A stretch of DNA of 49,174 nt, from NCBI GenBank assembly GCA_902609065.1, contig CACLQJ010000003.1, positions 1 through 49,174 of the forward strand. Reading direction: 5' to 3'. Positions 1-9,902 of this stretch are shown here, in pieces (positions within the stretch are counted from its first letter, which is position 1; every line of letters starts with the position of its first letter). Origin of the DNA: an uncultured Pelagibacteraceae bacterium. Lineage in GTDB: Bacteria; Pseudomonadota; Alphaproteobacteria; Pelagibacterales; Pelagibacteraceae. The position numbers and the translations under genes were made by a program. The notes under the pieces are model-generated. The model saw nothing but the letters and a program-made list of their open reading frames with translations, was not told where the DNA came from and did no database searches.

Positions 1-2
1 AA

Positions 3-386
3 AGATATTTTTTTCAAAGAGCAATTACTTGGCAAACAGAACTTGTTACAATGCTTCTGGTTGCTTCAACCTTCATAGGAAGCGCATATGTGTTAAGTGA
101 AAAAGCTCATGTTAGCATGGAATGGATTTATGATTTTTTATCAAAAAAAAATATTTTAAGACTAAAAATTTTTACTTCATTAGTGAGTTTATTATTTTTT
201 TTAATTTTATTCTACTTTGCCTTTTTAATGGTTGAAGAAGCTTTTACAAAAAATTATTCAACCGGAACTGTCTGGGACCCTCCATTATGGATTCCGTATT
301 CATCAATGATGATTGGAGCAGCATTAATGATTTTACAGTATATTGCTGAAATCATTAAACTTACTGATAAAAAGGACTCAAATTAA
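3..386 (+). CDS. TRAP transporter small permease (DctQ family), 5' truncated by window edge
   Basis: The frame is open upstream of the listed ATG (RYFFQRAITWQTELVTMLL...). Hydrophobic small permease whose stop overlaps the start of a DctM-type large permease. Confidence 0.8.
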   Translation, partial: RYFFQRAITWQTELVTMLLVASTFIGSAYVLSEKAHVSMEWIYDFLSKKNILRLKIFTSLVSLLFFLILFYFAFLMVEEAFTKNYSTGTVWDPPLWIPYSSMMIGAALMILQYIAEIIKLTDKKDSN

Positions 387-1717
387 TGGATCCGTTAATA
401 ATTGCTATAATAGTTGCTGTTTTTACATTAATAGTTTTATTTTCAGGAATACCAATTGCTTTTGGCTTATGTTTTGTATCGATAGCTCTTTTAGTTGCCT
501 TTGAAGGTTTGCAGATGCTAGATGTTTTTGCTGAAACTTTTTATGCTGGGCTAAACTCGTTTGTCCTACTCTCAATACCAATGTTTATTTTAATGGGTAT
601 GGCTGTTGCAAATTCTCCAGCAGGAAAAGATTTATATACGGGATTAGATAGGTGGCTTTGGAGATTACCTGGTGGTTTAGTAATTTCAAATATAGGTGCA
701 TGTTCAATTTTTGCTGCCTTGAGTGGATCAAGCCCCGCAACTTGTGCAGCTATAGGAACTATGGGGATACCTGAAATGAGGAAAAGAGGGTATTCAGATC
801 AAATTGCTACTGGAACAATTGCTGCAGGTGGAACGTTAGGAGTATTAATTCCACCCAGTATTGTTTTAATAGTTTATGGAATTGCAACTGGGACATCAAT
901 TGGGAGATTATTTCTGTGTGGCCTTATACCTGGCTTTATGTTGGCTGGCATGTTTGCAATATGGGCTCTTATACATAGTTATTTTATAGATAAAGACTCT
1001 GCAAAAGCGTTGAAGAATAGAACACCGCCCACGTTAAAAGAAAAACTAGAAGTTTTACCTAGAATACTCCCATTCTTGGCAATTATAGCTGGTGTTCTTT
1101 ATGTTTTGTATGGAGGGGTTGCAACACCTTCAGAAGCTTCGGGTGTTGGAGCATTTTTAGTATTTGTATTGATTGCAGTTGTCTATAAAATTTATCAACC
1201 TAAAAAGATCTGGAACATAGTCAAAGTCTCAATGAAAGAAAGTGTAATGATTATGTTCATTATAGCTGCTTCATATCTTTTTGCGTTTACACTTTCTCAG
1301 CTTTATGTGACCCAATCTCTTGCACAAAGCATGGTAGAGCTAAGTTCTAATAAATGGGTTGTATTTATTTTAATAAATATATTTCTTTTAATTGCTGGTT
1401 TTTTTCTTCCTCCAGTTGCCGTAATTGTGATGACTTCAGCAATATTACTGCCTGTTATAACAACATTAGGCTTTGACCCTTATTGGTTTGCAATAGTATT
1501 TACTATCAATATGGAAATTGGATTAATTACGCCTCCAGTCGGATTAAATCTTTATATTATAAAAGGGATTACTCCGGATGTAAGTTTGTCAGAAATTTTA
1601 AAAGGATCTATACCATTTATGATCATAATGGCGTTAGCTATATTAATTTTATGTATTTTTCCTGAGATTGTAACTTGGTTGCCTGATAAAATAATGGGTA
1701 AAGCTCTTGGATACTAA
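386..1717 (+). CDS. TRAP transporter large permease (DctM family)
   Basis: 443 aa, about 12 TM helices, DctM-like motifs (SGSSPATCAAIGTMGIPEMRKRGY, AAGGTLGVLIPPSI, TPPVGLNLYI). Confidence 0.92.
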   Translation: MDPLIIAIIVAVFTLIVLFSGIPIAFGLCFVSIALLVAFEGLQMLDVFAETFYAGLNSFVLLSIPMFILMGMAVANSPAGKDLYTGLDRWLWRLPGGLVISNIGACSIFAALSGSSPATCAAIGTMGIPEMRKRGYSDQIATGTIAAGGTLGVLIPPSIVLIVYGIATGTSIGRLFLCGLIPGFMLAGMFAIWALIHSYFIDKDSAKALKNRTPPTLKEKLEVLPRILPFLAIIAGVLYVLYGGVATPSEASGVGAFLVFVLIAVVYKIYQPKKIWNIVKVSMKESVMIMFIIAASYLFAFTLSQLYVTQSLAQSMVELSSNKWVVFILINIFLLIAGFFLPPVAVIVMTSAILLPVITTLGFDPYWFAIVFTINMEIGLITPPVGLNLYIIKGITPDVSLSEILKGSIPFMIIMALAILILCIFPEIVTWLPDKIMGKALGY

Positions 1718-2711
1718 AAAAAAAATTAATAGAAAAATTTCTGTTGCACCTATGATGGATTGCACAGATAGACATGATAGATTTTTTCTAAGATTAATTA
1801 GTAAAAATGTTATGTTATATTCTGAGATGGTTGCAACCAAGTCAGCCATTTACGGAGACAGAGAAAAAATTCTTGGTTTTAGAAAAGAAGAGAAACCACT
1901 TGCTTTACAGGTTGGTGGTTCTGATAAAAAAGAATTATCTGAAGTTGCAAAAATTTCTGAAGATTTAGGTTATGATGAAATTAATTTAAATTTAGGGTGT
2001 CCAAGTAAAAAAGTTCAAAAAAATTCATTTGGCGCATGTTTGATGAAAGAACCAGAATTAGTTGCTGAATGTATAAATGAAATGTCTAATTCTTGCAAAA
2101 TTCCTGTAACAGCAAAAACTAGAATTGGCTTTGATAATACAGAGGAATTTGATTATTTAAATATGTTTATTAATAAAATCAAAGACTCAGGATGTTACAC
2201 AATTATATTACACGCCAGAAAAGCAATTTTAAAAGGTTTAACTCCTAAACAAAATTTAAATATTCCTAAGTTAAATTATAATATGGTTTATGAAATAAAA
2301 AAATCGAACCCCGATTTAGAAATTATTATAAATGGCGGTATAACAACTACTGAACAAATAGGTAAGCACTTAGATTATTGTGATGGAGTAATGATCGGAA
2401 GAGCCATATATCAAAATCCTTATTTTTTAAAAGACATTGAAAATAATATATTTCTTAATAATGAAGTGTTATCAAGAGAAGATATTGTAAAAAAACTTTT
2501 AGATTATTTAGAGGAAGAAGTTAAAAAAGGAACTAAGGTTAATCATGTAATGAGACACACTGTTGGTCTATATCATGGTCAACCAGGTTCTAAAGAATGG
2601 AAAAGATACTTAAGTGATAATATGATGGCAAGAGATTCTGATTTTCAAAAAGCAAAACACATTATGGATATTGCTCAGAATAATGAAAAAGCAAATCAAG
2701 CGTCAGCTTAA
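1707..2711 (+). CDS. dusA: tRNA-dihydrouridine synthase, DusA type
   Basis: SVAPMMDCTDRHDRFFLRLIS, EMVATKSAIYGD, NLNLGCPS and INGGI motifs typical of DusA. Confidence 0.9.
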   Translation: MDTKKKINRKISVAPMMDCTDRHDRFFLRLISKNVMLYSEMVATKSAIYGDREKILGFRKEEKPLALQVGGSDKKELSEVAKISEDLGYDEINLNLGCPSKKVQKNSFGACLMKEPELVAECINEMSNSCKIPVTAKTRIGFDNTEEFDYLNMFINKIKDSGCYTIILHARKAILKGLTPKQNLNIPKLNYNMVYEIKKSNPDLEIIINGGITTTEQIGKHLDYCDGVMIGRAIYQNPYFLKDIENNIFLNNEVLSREDIVKKLLDYLEEEVKKGTKVNHVMRHTVGLYHGQPGSKEWKRYLSDNMMARDSDFQKAKHIMDIAQNNEKANQASA

Positions 2712-3547
2712 TGGAAAACATAGACACTAATACAATTATAAACTTGCTTACGGTTTTAGCCATTGCTGCAGTAGTTGCTGGTTTTATGGCGGGACTATTA
2801 GGTGTTGGGGGAGGTATTATAATGGTTCCTGCTTTATATTATGCATTTAGTGTTCTTGATTTTGATATTTTAACTAGAATGCATTTATCTGTAGGGACAT
2901 CTCTAGCTATAATTATACCTACTTCAATAATATCAACAAAAACTCATATGGAGTACAAAGCTGTCGATTTTAAGATGGTAAAAAATTTTGGTTTGCTAAT
3001 TGTTTTTGGAGTTTTAGCGGGTACTTTTTTAGCAGTAAATATGAAAACACCGGCATTAATTTTGTTTTTTGCTTTTTTTTCATTCTGTGTTGGATTATTT
3101 TTTATATTTTTTAGAGACAAATTATTGGATAATCCTAAGAAAATTTCTAGAGTTATTAAATATGTTTCAGGTTTATTTATAGGGTTTATATCTGTACCAT
3201 TAGGTATTGGAGGAGGTTCTTTAATGGTTCCATTTTTAAGAACATTCGGATATGACATTAGAACTTCTATCGGCACAGCTGCGGCAGTAGGTTTTTTAAT
3301 TGCATTAACGGGTACTACAACAATGATAATTGGAGGAAATATAATTAATAATGTAAGCTCTCCTTTTTCATTTGGATATATAAATCTTTTAGGATTTATT
3401 GTATTTGTCCCTATCACAATGATAATGGCCAGAATTGGAGCTAAGGTTGTTTATAAAATAAATAAAAAATTATTGAGCAGAATATTTGGCTGTTTTTTAC
3501 TAGTTGTTTCTGCTAGATCTTTCTCCGAATTTTTTAGTATAACATAA
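2711..3547 (+). CDS. TauE/SafE (TSUP) family membrane permease
   Basis: GLLGVGGGIIMVPALYY and a second half-repeat PLGIGGGSLMVPFLR; multiple TM helices. Confidence 0.85.
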   Translation: MENIDTNTIINLLTVLAIAAVVAGFMAGLLGVGGGIIMVPALYYAFSVLDFDILTRMHLSVGTSLAIIIPTSIISTKTHMEYKAVDFKMVKNFGLLIVFGVLAGTFLAVNMKTPALILFFAFFSFCVGLFFIFFRDKLLDNPKKISRVIKYVSGLFIGFISVPLGIGGGSLMVPFLRTFGYDIRTSIGTAAAVGFLIALTGTTTMIIGGNIINNVSSPFSFGYINLLGFIVFVPITMIMARIGAKVVYKINKKLLSRIFGCFLLVVSARSFSEFFSIT

Positions 3548-3561
3548 TTGAAAAGGTTTAT

Positions 3562-4395
3562 TTGTCCTTAATTTTTCTAATAAATGAATATTGGCACTTT
3601 TTTTTATTAATAATTTTTGCAGCTTGTGCGGTAGGTTTCTTTGCTGGCCTTTTCGGTATTGGTGGTGGATTAATTTCAGTACCATGTTTATTTTTTGTGT
3701 TTGAAACACTAAACTTTGATAAAAATTACTTAATGCATTTGACTGTAGGAACAGCATTTACGATAACAATTTTTACTTCTACAGTATCAGTATTGACACA
3801 TAATAAAAATAAGCTTGTAGATTTTAGTGTTGTTAAAACTTTTGGAATTTTCGTTGTTATAGGCGTGTTAGCTGGAACTTTTTTTGCTTCTTTTATGAAA
3901 ACTAAAGAACTTGTTCTATTTTTTTCGATAGTTGTATATTTTTTTGGTGCATACCTAATGATGGCTCAAGAAAAAGTTAAAAAAATTAAAACAAATTTAT
4001 CTATAGCACCCAGGATAATACTAGGGTTAATTTCAGGGTTTATTTCAGCTCCAATGGGTATTACTGGAGCTATGATGAACGTTCCTATACTTAGATATCT
4101 TGGTTATCCTATAAGTAAGTGTATAGGAAGTGCAGCAGCGATAGGATTTTTTATTTCATTCACTGGCTCTATTGGTTTCTTGATTTCAGGCTTTTATTTT
4201 AATGTAGATCTTCCGTTCAGCATTGGTTTCGTTAATGTTCCCGCATTTATTATATTTGTTCCTATAACAACTTTTATGGCTAGGATAGGAGCTAACACAG
4301 TATATAAAATGGATAAATTAAAAGCACAAAGGCTTTTTGGTGTATTTTTATATGTTATAGGAACTATTTTTATATATCGTTTCTTTAAAATTTAA
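3562..4395 (+). CDS. TauE/SafE (TSUP) family membrane permease, paralog of the preceding gene (TTG start)
   Basis: GLFGIGGGLISVPCLFF, co-linear similarity to 2711..3547 and a shared C-terminal motif (IxFVPITxxMARIGAxxVYKxxK). Confidence 0.85.
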   Translation: MSLIFLINEYWHFFLLIIFAACAVGFFAGLFGIGGGLISVPCLFFVFETLNFDKNYLMHLTVGTAFTITIFTSTVSVLTHNKNKLVDFSVVKTFGIFVVIGVLAGTFFASFMKTKELVLFFSIVVYFFGAYLMMAQEKVKKIKTNLSIAPRIILGLISGFISAPMGITGAMMNVPILRYLGYPISKCIGSAAAIGFFISFTGSIGFLISGFYFNVDLPFSIGFVNVPAFIIFVPITTFMARIGANTVYKMDKLKAQRLFGVFLYVIGTIFIYRFFKI

Positions 4396-4411
4396 GTATA
4401 TATTTTAAGAT

Positions 4412-5308
4412 GTGAAAAAGCTTATCCTTATATTATCAGCAATAATCCTATGTTTTAATGCATTTGCTGATGACCTAAAAAGCAATTTAGAGCAAGAATT
4501 TCAAAGTGAATTTTATTCTAAATTAGATGAAATTTCAAAAAATTTAAGTTCAACTTTAGCTGAGAAATTGAGTTCAAATGAAAAAATCAAATATTTAGAT
4601 ATATCTTTAGATTTAAGAGAAAAATTAAAACCTACATATGAAATACAAAGTGTTAGTAAATTAAAAGAAAGTGCTGATAGTGTTTGGTTTAATCAAACAA
4701 ATATTATTCATCATGACAGTGATACCACCATCAACCTAGGAATCGGCAGAAGAGAATTATTTAGAAATGAAACGTTAATGACCGGTTACAATGGCTTTTT
4801 GGATTACCAAATTGATGAAGGGCATTTTAGAAAAGGTTTTGGATTTGAAGCTGTTTCAAGCACTTTAGATTTAATAGGAAATTATTATGATGCAATATCT
4901 GATGAGAAAAAAACAGACGAAGGTACAGAAAGAGCTTTAGATGGATTTGATGTAAAACTAAATTTTCATTTACCTAATAAAAAAAATACCGATTTATTCG
5001 CGCAATTGTTTGAATGGGAAAATCCAGACTCAACTTATAAAGAAAAGGGTGAAAAATTTGGCATGACTACAATGATTGGAAATTTTTCTTTCAAGGCTGG
5101 ATATCTCAACGATAATAAAAATAACGACGGATATTTTGGTAATATAAAACTTATTATCCCGTTGGGAGAAACTAATACAAGCATAAAGGAACAAAAAAGT
5201 AATGCAAAACTATTAAGTATGAGAAATAAATTATATATGCCTGTTCAAAGAGAAAATAAAATAAAAGTAGTTAAAATATCCTCAGGGGTACAGGTCGGAG
5301 GTTTTTAA
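4412..5308 (+). CDS. Inverse-autotransporter-like beta-barrel protein without obvious C-terminal passenger (GTG start)
   Basis: Signal peptide. INLGIGRRELFRNETLMTGYNGFLDYQ...HFRKGFGFEAVSSTLDLIGNYYDAIS resembles the invasin/intimin IAT_beta domain; the protein ends right after the barrel. Confidence 0.65.
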   Translation: MKKLILILSAIILCFNAFADDLKSNLEQEFQSEFYSKLDEISKNLSSTLAEKLSSNEKIKYLDISLDLREKLKPTYEIQSVSKLKESADSVWFNQTNIIHHDSDTTINLGIGRRELFRNETLMTGYNGFLDYQIDEGHFRKGFGFEAVSSTLDLIGNYYDAISDEKKTDEGTERALDGFDVKLNFHLPNKKNTDLFAQLFEWENPDSTYKEKGEKFGMTTMIGNFSFKAGYLNDNKNNDGYFGNIKLIIPLGETNTSIKEQKSNAKLLSMRNKLYMPVQRENKIKVVKISSGVQVGGF

Positions 5309-5311
5309 TTC

Positions 5312-6364
5312 ATGAGTACAAAAAAATTTTTATTATTTTTATCTTTTTCAGTTTTATTTTTCTTTTTAGAAATTAACGCTAATGCTGAAACATGCCATAG
5401 AGATGCCAGTGGTAAAATTGTAGTGGATGACGAATCTGCAGATGGAACTGATGTAGTATCTCATGATGGAACAACCTGGAACAAAGATTATTGTAATGAG
5501 GTTCCATTATTTTATAAAGTAAAAATTTATGAAGCAATGTTTTGTTCTAGCGATCCTTATGTTGATGGCTCAGGAGATACCGGTGCAGATCCAGATTTAA
5601 CCTCTTGTATAAAATTTTTCACTAATGCAGCAGGAAAAGAATTGATAATTCAACCTAACTTAAAATCAGATTTATTCGATGGAAATATTGCATTGCCAAT
5701 TGGATCATTCCCTTATTCAGTTCTAATGGTAGATAATGAATTAGGAATTAAACACTACGAAACTTATGTTGATACAGGAGGCGAAGATGCCGATATTAAT
5801 GGGCACCACACTGTTGCTGATAACACAGCATTTTCTAATGGTAAAACATGTTACACTCACAATAAAACAACTTCATTTACCGGAAAAAATAATGCAACTA
5901 TTCATGGAAAAACTATAATTTCTACTGATCCAGCCAAAAGAAATGCATTGGGATTAGTATGCACGGATAGCTTTGATCCAAATAATCCACCCTCTGATTA
6001 TGATTATACTACCGAAATAATAGACTCTATTGACGGGACCTGCGATGCCTCAAATGATTGTGATACTACTTTTAGACCTTATATAGGTTATCAAGATAGT
6101 AGCCTCATATCTGGCCGGTATGCGGGGGTTCTTGTTCAAGACGATTTACAAACAGTTGGAACTGATAGAAATAATTCAACCAGAATAGCTTATATTATTA
6201 ACTTTAATACTCCAGCAGTAATTGACGAGGATGTTAAAGCTTTCGAAATGTTGTTTAGTACGAGCGAGTCAGTCAGCATTGATTGGGGTGCCGCTAATGA
6301 TGTTACTAGTGCTGTAAAATTAGGAGCTGATCCTTTTCAGGTGAAATACAATTTTACTAGATAA
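5312..6364 (+). CDS. Secreted cysteine-containing protein of unknown function
   Basis: N-terminal signal peptide (FLLFLSFSVLFFFLEINANA), several Cys residues, starts 3 nt after the upstream stop. Confidence 0.7.
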   Translation: MSTKKFLLFLSFSVLFFFLEINANAETCHRDASGKIVVDDESADGTDVVSHDGTTWNKDYCNEVPLFYKVKIYEAMFCSSDPYVDGSGDTGADPDLTSCIKFFTNAAGKELIIQPNLKSDLFDGNIALPIGSFPYSVLMVDNELGIKHYETYVDTGGEDADINGHHTVADNTAFSNGKTCYTHNKTTSFTGKNNATIHGKTIISTDPAKRNALGLVCTDSFDPNNPPSDYDYTTEIIDSIDGTCDASNDCDTTFRPYIGYQDSSLISGRYAGVLVQDDLQTVGTDRNNSTRIAYIINFNTPAVIDEDVKAFEMLFSTSESVSIDWGAANDVTSAVKLGADPFQVKYNFTR

Positions 6365-7805
6365 TTTTTTGATCGTATTCACCGATTTTACCCGTATCCT
6401 GTAAAATCTTATCAATAAAATAAAATATTTTTTTTTTTATTTCATCTGAGGTAGGACTTTCAGTAACAACTACTAGTGATGGTTTATTGGATGATGCTCT
6501 AATTAACCCCCATGATCCATCTTCTAAAGTAAATCTTATACCGTTAACGGTTAATATATCAATTATATTTTGATTGCAGATTTTAAAGTTTTCTTTTTTA
6601 AATTTATGAATTTTTTTAATAACATAGTCTATAACTTTATATTTTTCTTCATCTTTACAAAAAGGACCCATGGTTGGACTTTGATAAGTATTTGGTAATT
6701 TATCTATAAGAATATTTAATTTTTCAGCTTGATTGTCTAATAAATTACATACTTGTATTGCAGAATTTATTCCATCATCAAATCCGTATCCCAATGGTTT
6801 ATTAAAAAAGAAATGTCCACTTTTCTCGAAACCTGCAATTGCATTATCTTCATTTACTTTTCTTTTGATATATGAATGCCCAGTTTTCCAGTAAATTGTT
6901 TCACAATTATTTTTTTTTAATATTTCATCCCGCATAAACAATCCTGTTGATTTTACGTCGACCACAAACTTAGAATTTTTATGCTTATTAGAAATATTCC
7001 TGGCAATTAATAATCCAATTTTATCCGCAAATATTTCATTACCGTTATTATCTATAACTCCAACCCGATCCCCGTCGCCATCAAATCCAAAACCTACATC
7101 TGCCTTATTTTCTTTAACGCATTTTGCTATTTCATGAAGCATTTTCATATCTTCAGGATTAGGATTATATCTTGGAAATGTATAATCTAAATTACAATCC
7201 AATTCAATTACTTCACAACCTATTCCTCTTAATATATCTGGAGCAAATATTCCTGCTGTTCCATTTCCACAAGCTGCAACAACTTTTAATTTTTTTTTTA
7301 ATTTATTTTTTGATAATTCATTAATATAAACTTTATTAAATTCCTTTACTTCCTCGTATTTTCCAGATCCAGTTGTAAACTTTTCATTTAACACAATATC
7401 TTTTAGATCAGCCATTTCATCTTTACAATGTGTTAATCCTTTTTCAATTCCCATTTTTATTCCTGTCCATCCATTTTCATTATGACTAGCTGTTATCATG
7501 GCTACAGCATCTGAATTTAATTTAAATTGAGAAAAATATACCGTTGGTGATAAGCATAATCCTATATCTTTTACGTTACACCCAGTAGACATTAAACCTT
7601 TAACAAAATTTTTTTTAACATTTTCACTGTATGACCTATAATCATGTCCCACTATAACTGTTGGATCTACTATTTTGTGAATCACTTGAGTCCCAAATCC
7701 CTTACCAACTGACTCGATCCCTAATTCGTTGATACTATCTGGAAAGAGCCATCTTGCGTCATATTCTCTAAAACCAAAGGGGTCTATTTTCTTTTTGTTT
7801 TGCAT
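6357..7805 (-). CDS. Phosphomannomutase/phosphoglucomutase
   Basis: Active-site TASHNENGWTGIKMG, metal-binding GFGFDGDGDRVGVID. The ORF extends to 7919, but conserved sequence begins near MQNKKKIDPFGFREYDARW (about 7805). Confidence 0.9.
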   Translation of the reverse strand: MQNKKKIDPFGFREYDARWLFPDSINELGIESVGKGFGTQVIHKIVDPTVIVGHDYRSYSENVKKNFVKGLMSTGCNVKDIGLCLSPTVYFSQFKLNSDAVAMITASHNENGWTGIKMGIEKGLTHCKDEMADLKDIVLNEKFTTGSGKYEEVKEFNKVYINELSKNKLKKKLKVVAACGNGTAGIFAPDILRGIGCEVIELDCNLDYTFPRYNPNPEDMKMLHEIAKCVKENKADVGFGFDGDGDRVGVIDNNGNEIFADKIGLLIARNISNKHKNSKFVVDVKSTGLFMRDEILKKNNCETIYWKTGHSYIKRKVNEDNAIAGFEKSGHFFFNKPLGYGFDDGINSAIQVCNLLDNQAEKLNILIDKLPNTYQSPTMGPFCKDEEKYKVIDYVIKKIHKFKKENFKICNQNIIDILTVNGIRFTLEDGSWGLIRASSNKPSLVVVTESPTSDEIKKKIFYFIDKILQDTGKIGEYDQKII

Positions 7806-7958
7806 GTTGATATTTGTATATTTATTTGATTTTTTTATTGCATATTTTTTTGTGTGTTCTATAAATGTTCTGTTGATTTCTAATTTATATAGTATATTAA
7901 AGAAATCTGCACACAACATATAGTTGTTTTACTTAAAAGAAGAAAAAAAGGGAGTTAA

Positions 7959-9902
7959 ATGAACAAAGTATTGTCTCAGGCGATAAAGAAAGCTGTCTCT
8001 GAATTTACACCTCAAGTTGTAAAGGATAATAAAAATAAGGGACCAGATTTATTCTCATTAAACAATAATACAGAATTATTTCAAAACTCAAAAGGCATCA
8101 CAATTAAAATTGATAGAAGTAGAGATGAAAATTTAACTGACTTTGGAAAGGCTACATTAAGCGATAGATATGTAGGAGAAAATGAATCTTTTCAAGATTT
8201 ATTTGCAAGAGTAGCTAGTCACTATGCAGATGATAACTTACATGCTCAAAGACTTTACAACTATATTAGTAATTTGTGGTTCATGCCCGCAACACCTGTT
8301 TTGTCTAACGGTGGTACAACAAGAGGTTTGCCAATATCTTGTTTCTTAAACGAAGCTAGTGACAGTCTTAATGGTATTTTAGATTTGTGGAGTGAAAATG
8401 TTTGGTTAGCCGCAAGAGGAGGTGGCATTGGAAGTTATTGGGGAAATCTAAGATCTATAGGAGAAAAAATTGGAAGAGTTGGTAAAACTTCAGGAATTAT
8501 TCCTTTTATAAAAGTCATGGATTCTTTAACGATGGCAATTAGCCAAGGTTCGCTTAGAAGAGGGTCTGCAGCTTGTTATTTACCGATAGATCACCCTGAA
8601 ATAGAAGAGTTTATAGAAATGAGAAGACCAACTGGTGGAGATCCAAACAGAAAAGCTTTAAACTTACACCATGGAGTTTTAGTATCAGACGCATTTATGA
8701 GAGCTGTAGAACTTGATGAACAATGGGCTTTAAAAAGTCCTAAAGATGGTGCTGTACAATCAACTATATCTGCAAGAAATCTTTGGATTAGATTACTTAC
8801 TGCAAGAATTGAAACTGGAGAGCCATATATAATTTTTATAGACACAGTAAATAGACAAATACCACAACATCACAAACTCGCTGGTCTAACAGTTAAGACT
8901 TCAAACTTATGTAGCGAGATTACACTTCCAACTGGAATAGATAAAGACGGAAAAGATAGAACTGCAGTTTGTTGTTTATCTTCTTTAAATGTTGAAAAGT
9001 ATGATGAATGGAAAGATGATGATAATTTCATTGGGGATGTCATGAGGTTTTTAGATAATGTAATGACTGATTTTATTGAGAATGCTCCTGAGCAATTTAG
9101 TGATGCTACTTATTCAGCATTAAGGGAGAGGAGTGTAGGTCTTGGTGTTATGGGCCTTCACTCATATTATCAAAAAAAAATGACGCCTATAGAGTCGGTC
9201 ATGAGCAAAGTTTGGAATAAACAAATGTTTGAACACATTCAAAAAAATGTCGACAAGGCGTCAAAAGATTTAGCAGAGGAAAGAGGAGCATGTCCAGATG
9301 CAGCAGACTATGGTATCATGGAGAGATTTTCAAATAAAACAGCTATTGCTCCAACTGCTTCAATCTCAATTATTTGTGGAGGAACTTCTCCGGGAGTAGA
9401 GCCAATTGCAGCTAATAGTTTTACCCATAAAACTCTTTCAGGCTCTTTTAATGTTAGAAATAAATATCTTATGAAATTACTCGATAAATACGAGAGAAAT
9501 GACGATGAAACTTGGTCAAGTATTACAACTAATCAAGGTTCCGTATCTCATTTAGATTTTTTAACACAAGATGAAAAGGATGTATTTAAAACTGCTTTTG
9601 AATTAGATCAAAGATGGCTCGTTGATTTGAGTGCAGATAGAACGCCACATATTTCACAAGCACAGTCTATAAACTTATTTTTACCTGCCGATGTGCACAA
9701 AAGAGATTTACATCAAATCCACTTTCAAGCATGGAAGAAAGGATTGAAGAGTCTTTATTATTGTAGGTCAAAATCGATACAAAGAGCTGAAAATGTTAAT
9801 GATGCAAATTCAACAGACATAACAGCAAATGTATATAAATCTAAACAAACACTAAACAAAGAAGATGAAAACAAATATGAGGAGTGTCTATCATGTCAGT
9901 AA
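7959..9902 (+). CDS. nrdA: Ribonucleoside-diphosphate reductase alpha subunit, short form without N-terminal ATP-cone
   Basis: Catalytic motifs PISCFLN, TSNLCSEITLP, AVCCLSSLN, SLYYCRSKS and C-terminal CLSC pair; 647 aa. Confidence 0.92.
   Translation: MNKVLSQAIKKAVSEFTPQVVKDNKNKGPDLFSLNNNTELFQNSKGITIKIDRSRDENLTDFGKATLSDRYVGENESFQDLFARVASHYADDNLHAQRLYNYISNLWFMPATPVLSNGGTTRGLPISCFLNEASDSLNGILDLWSENVWLAARGGGIGSYWGNLRSIGEKIGRVGKTSGIIPFIKVMDSLTMAISQGSLRRGSAACYLPIDHPEIEEFIEMRRPTGGDPNRKALNLHHGVLVSDAFMRAVELDEQWALKSPKDGAVQSTISARNLWIRLLTARIETGEPYIIFIDTVNRQIPQHHKLAGLTVKTSNLCSEITLPTGIDKDGKDRTAVCCLSSLNVEKYDEWKDDDNFIGDVMRFLDNVMTDFIENAPEQFSDATYSALRERSVGLGVMGLHSYYQKKMTPIESVMSKVWNKQMFEHIQKNVDKASKDLAEERGACPDAADYGIMERFSNKTAIAPTASISIICGGTSPGVEPIAANSFTHKTLSGSFNVRNKYLMKLLDKYERNDDETWSSITTNQGSVSHLDFLTQDEKDVFKTAFELDQRWLVDLSADRTPHISQAQSINLFLPADVHKRDLHQIHFQAWKKGLKSLYYCRSKSIQRAENVNDANSTDITANVYKSKQTLNKEDENKYEECLSCQ

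Noticed and set aside
1483-1665. Short same-strand overlapping ORFs (1483..1665, 28101..28310)
   Set aside because: Out-of-frame inside dctM and the LamG surface-protein gene; no independent support.
2944-3417. Long antisense ORFs (e.g. 2944..3417, 27784..28194, 36225..36626, 38418..38687, 40813..41145)
   Set aside because: They lie opposite strongly supported genes, have low-complexity or reverse-frame composition and no recognisable motifs; expected by-products of AT-rich coding sequence.
6357-6364. Tail-to-tail overlap of the secreted protein and phosphomannomutase genes
   Set aside because: An 8-bp convergent overlap is ordinary in a compact genome.
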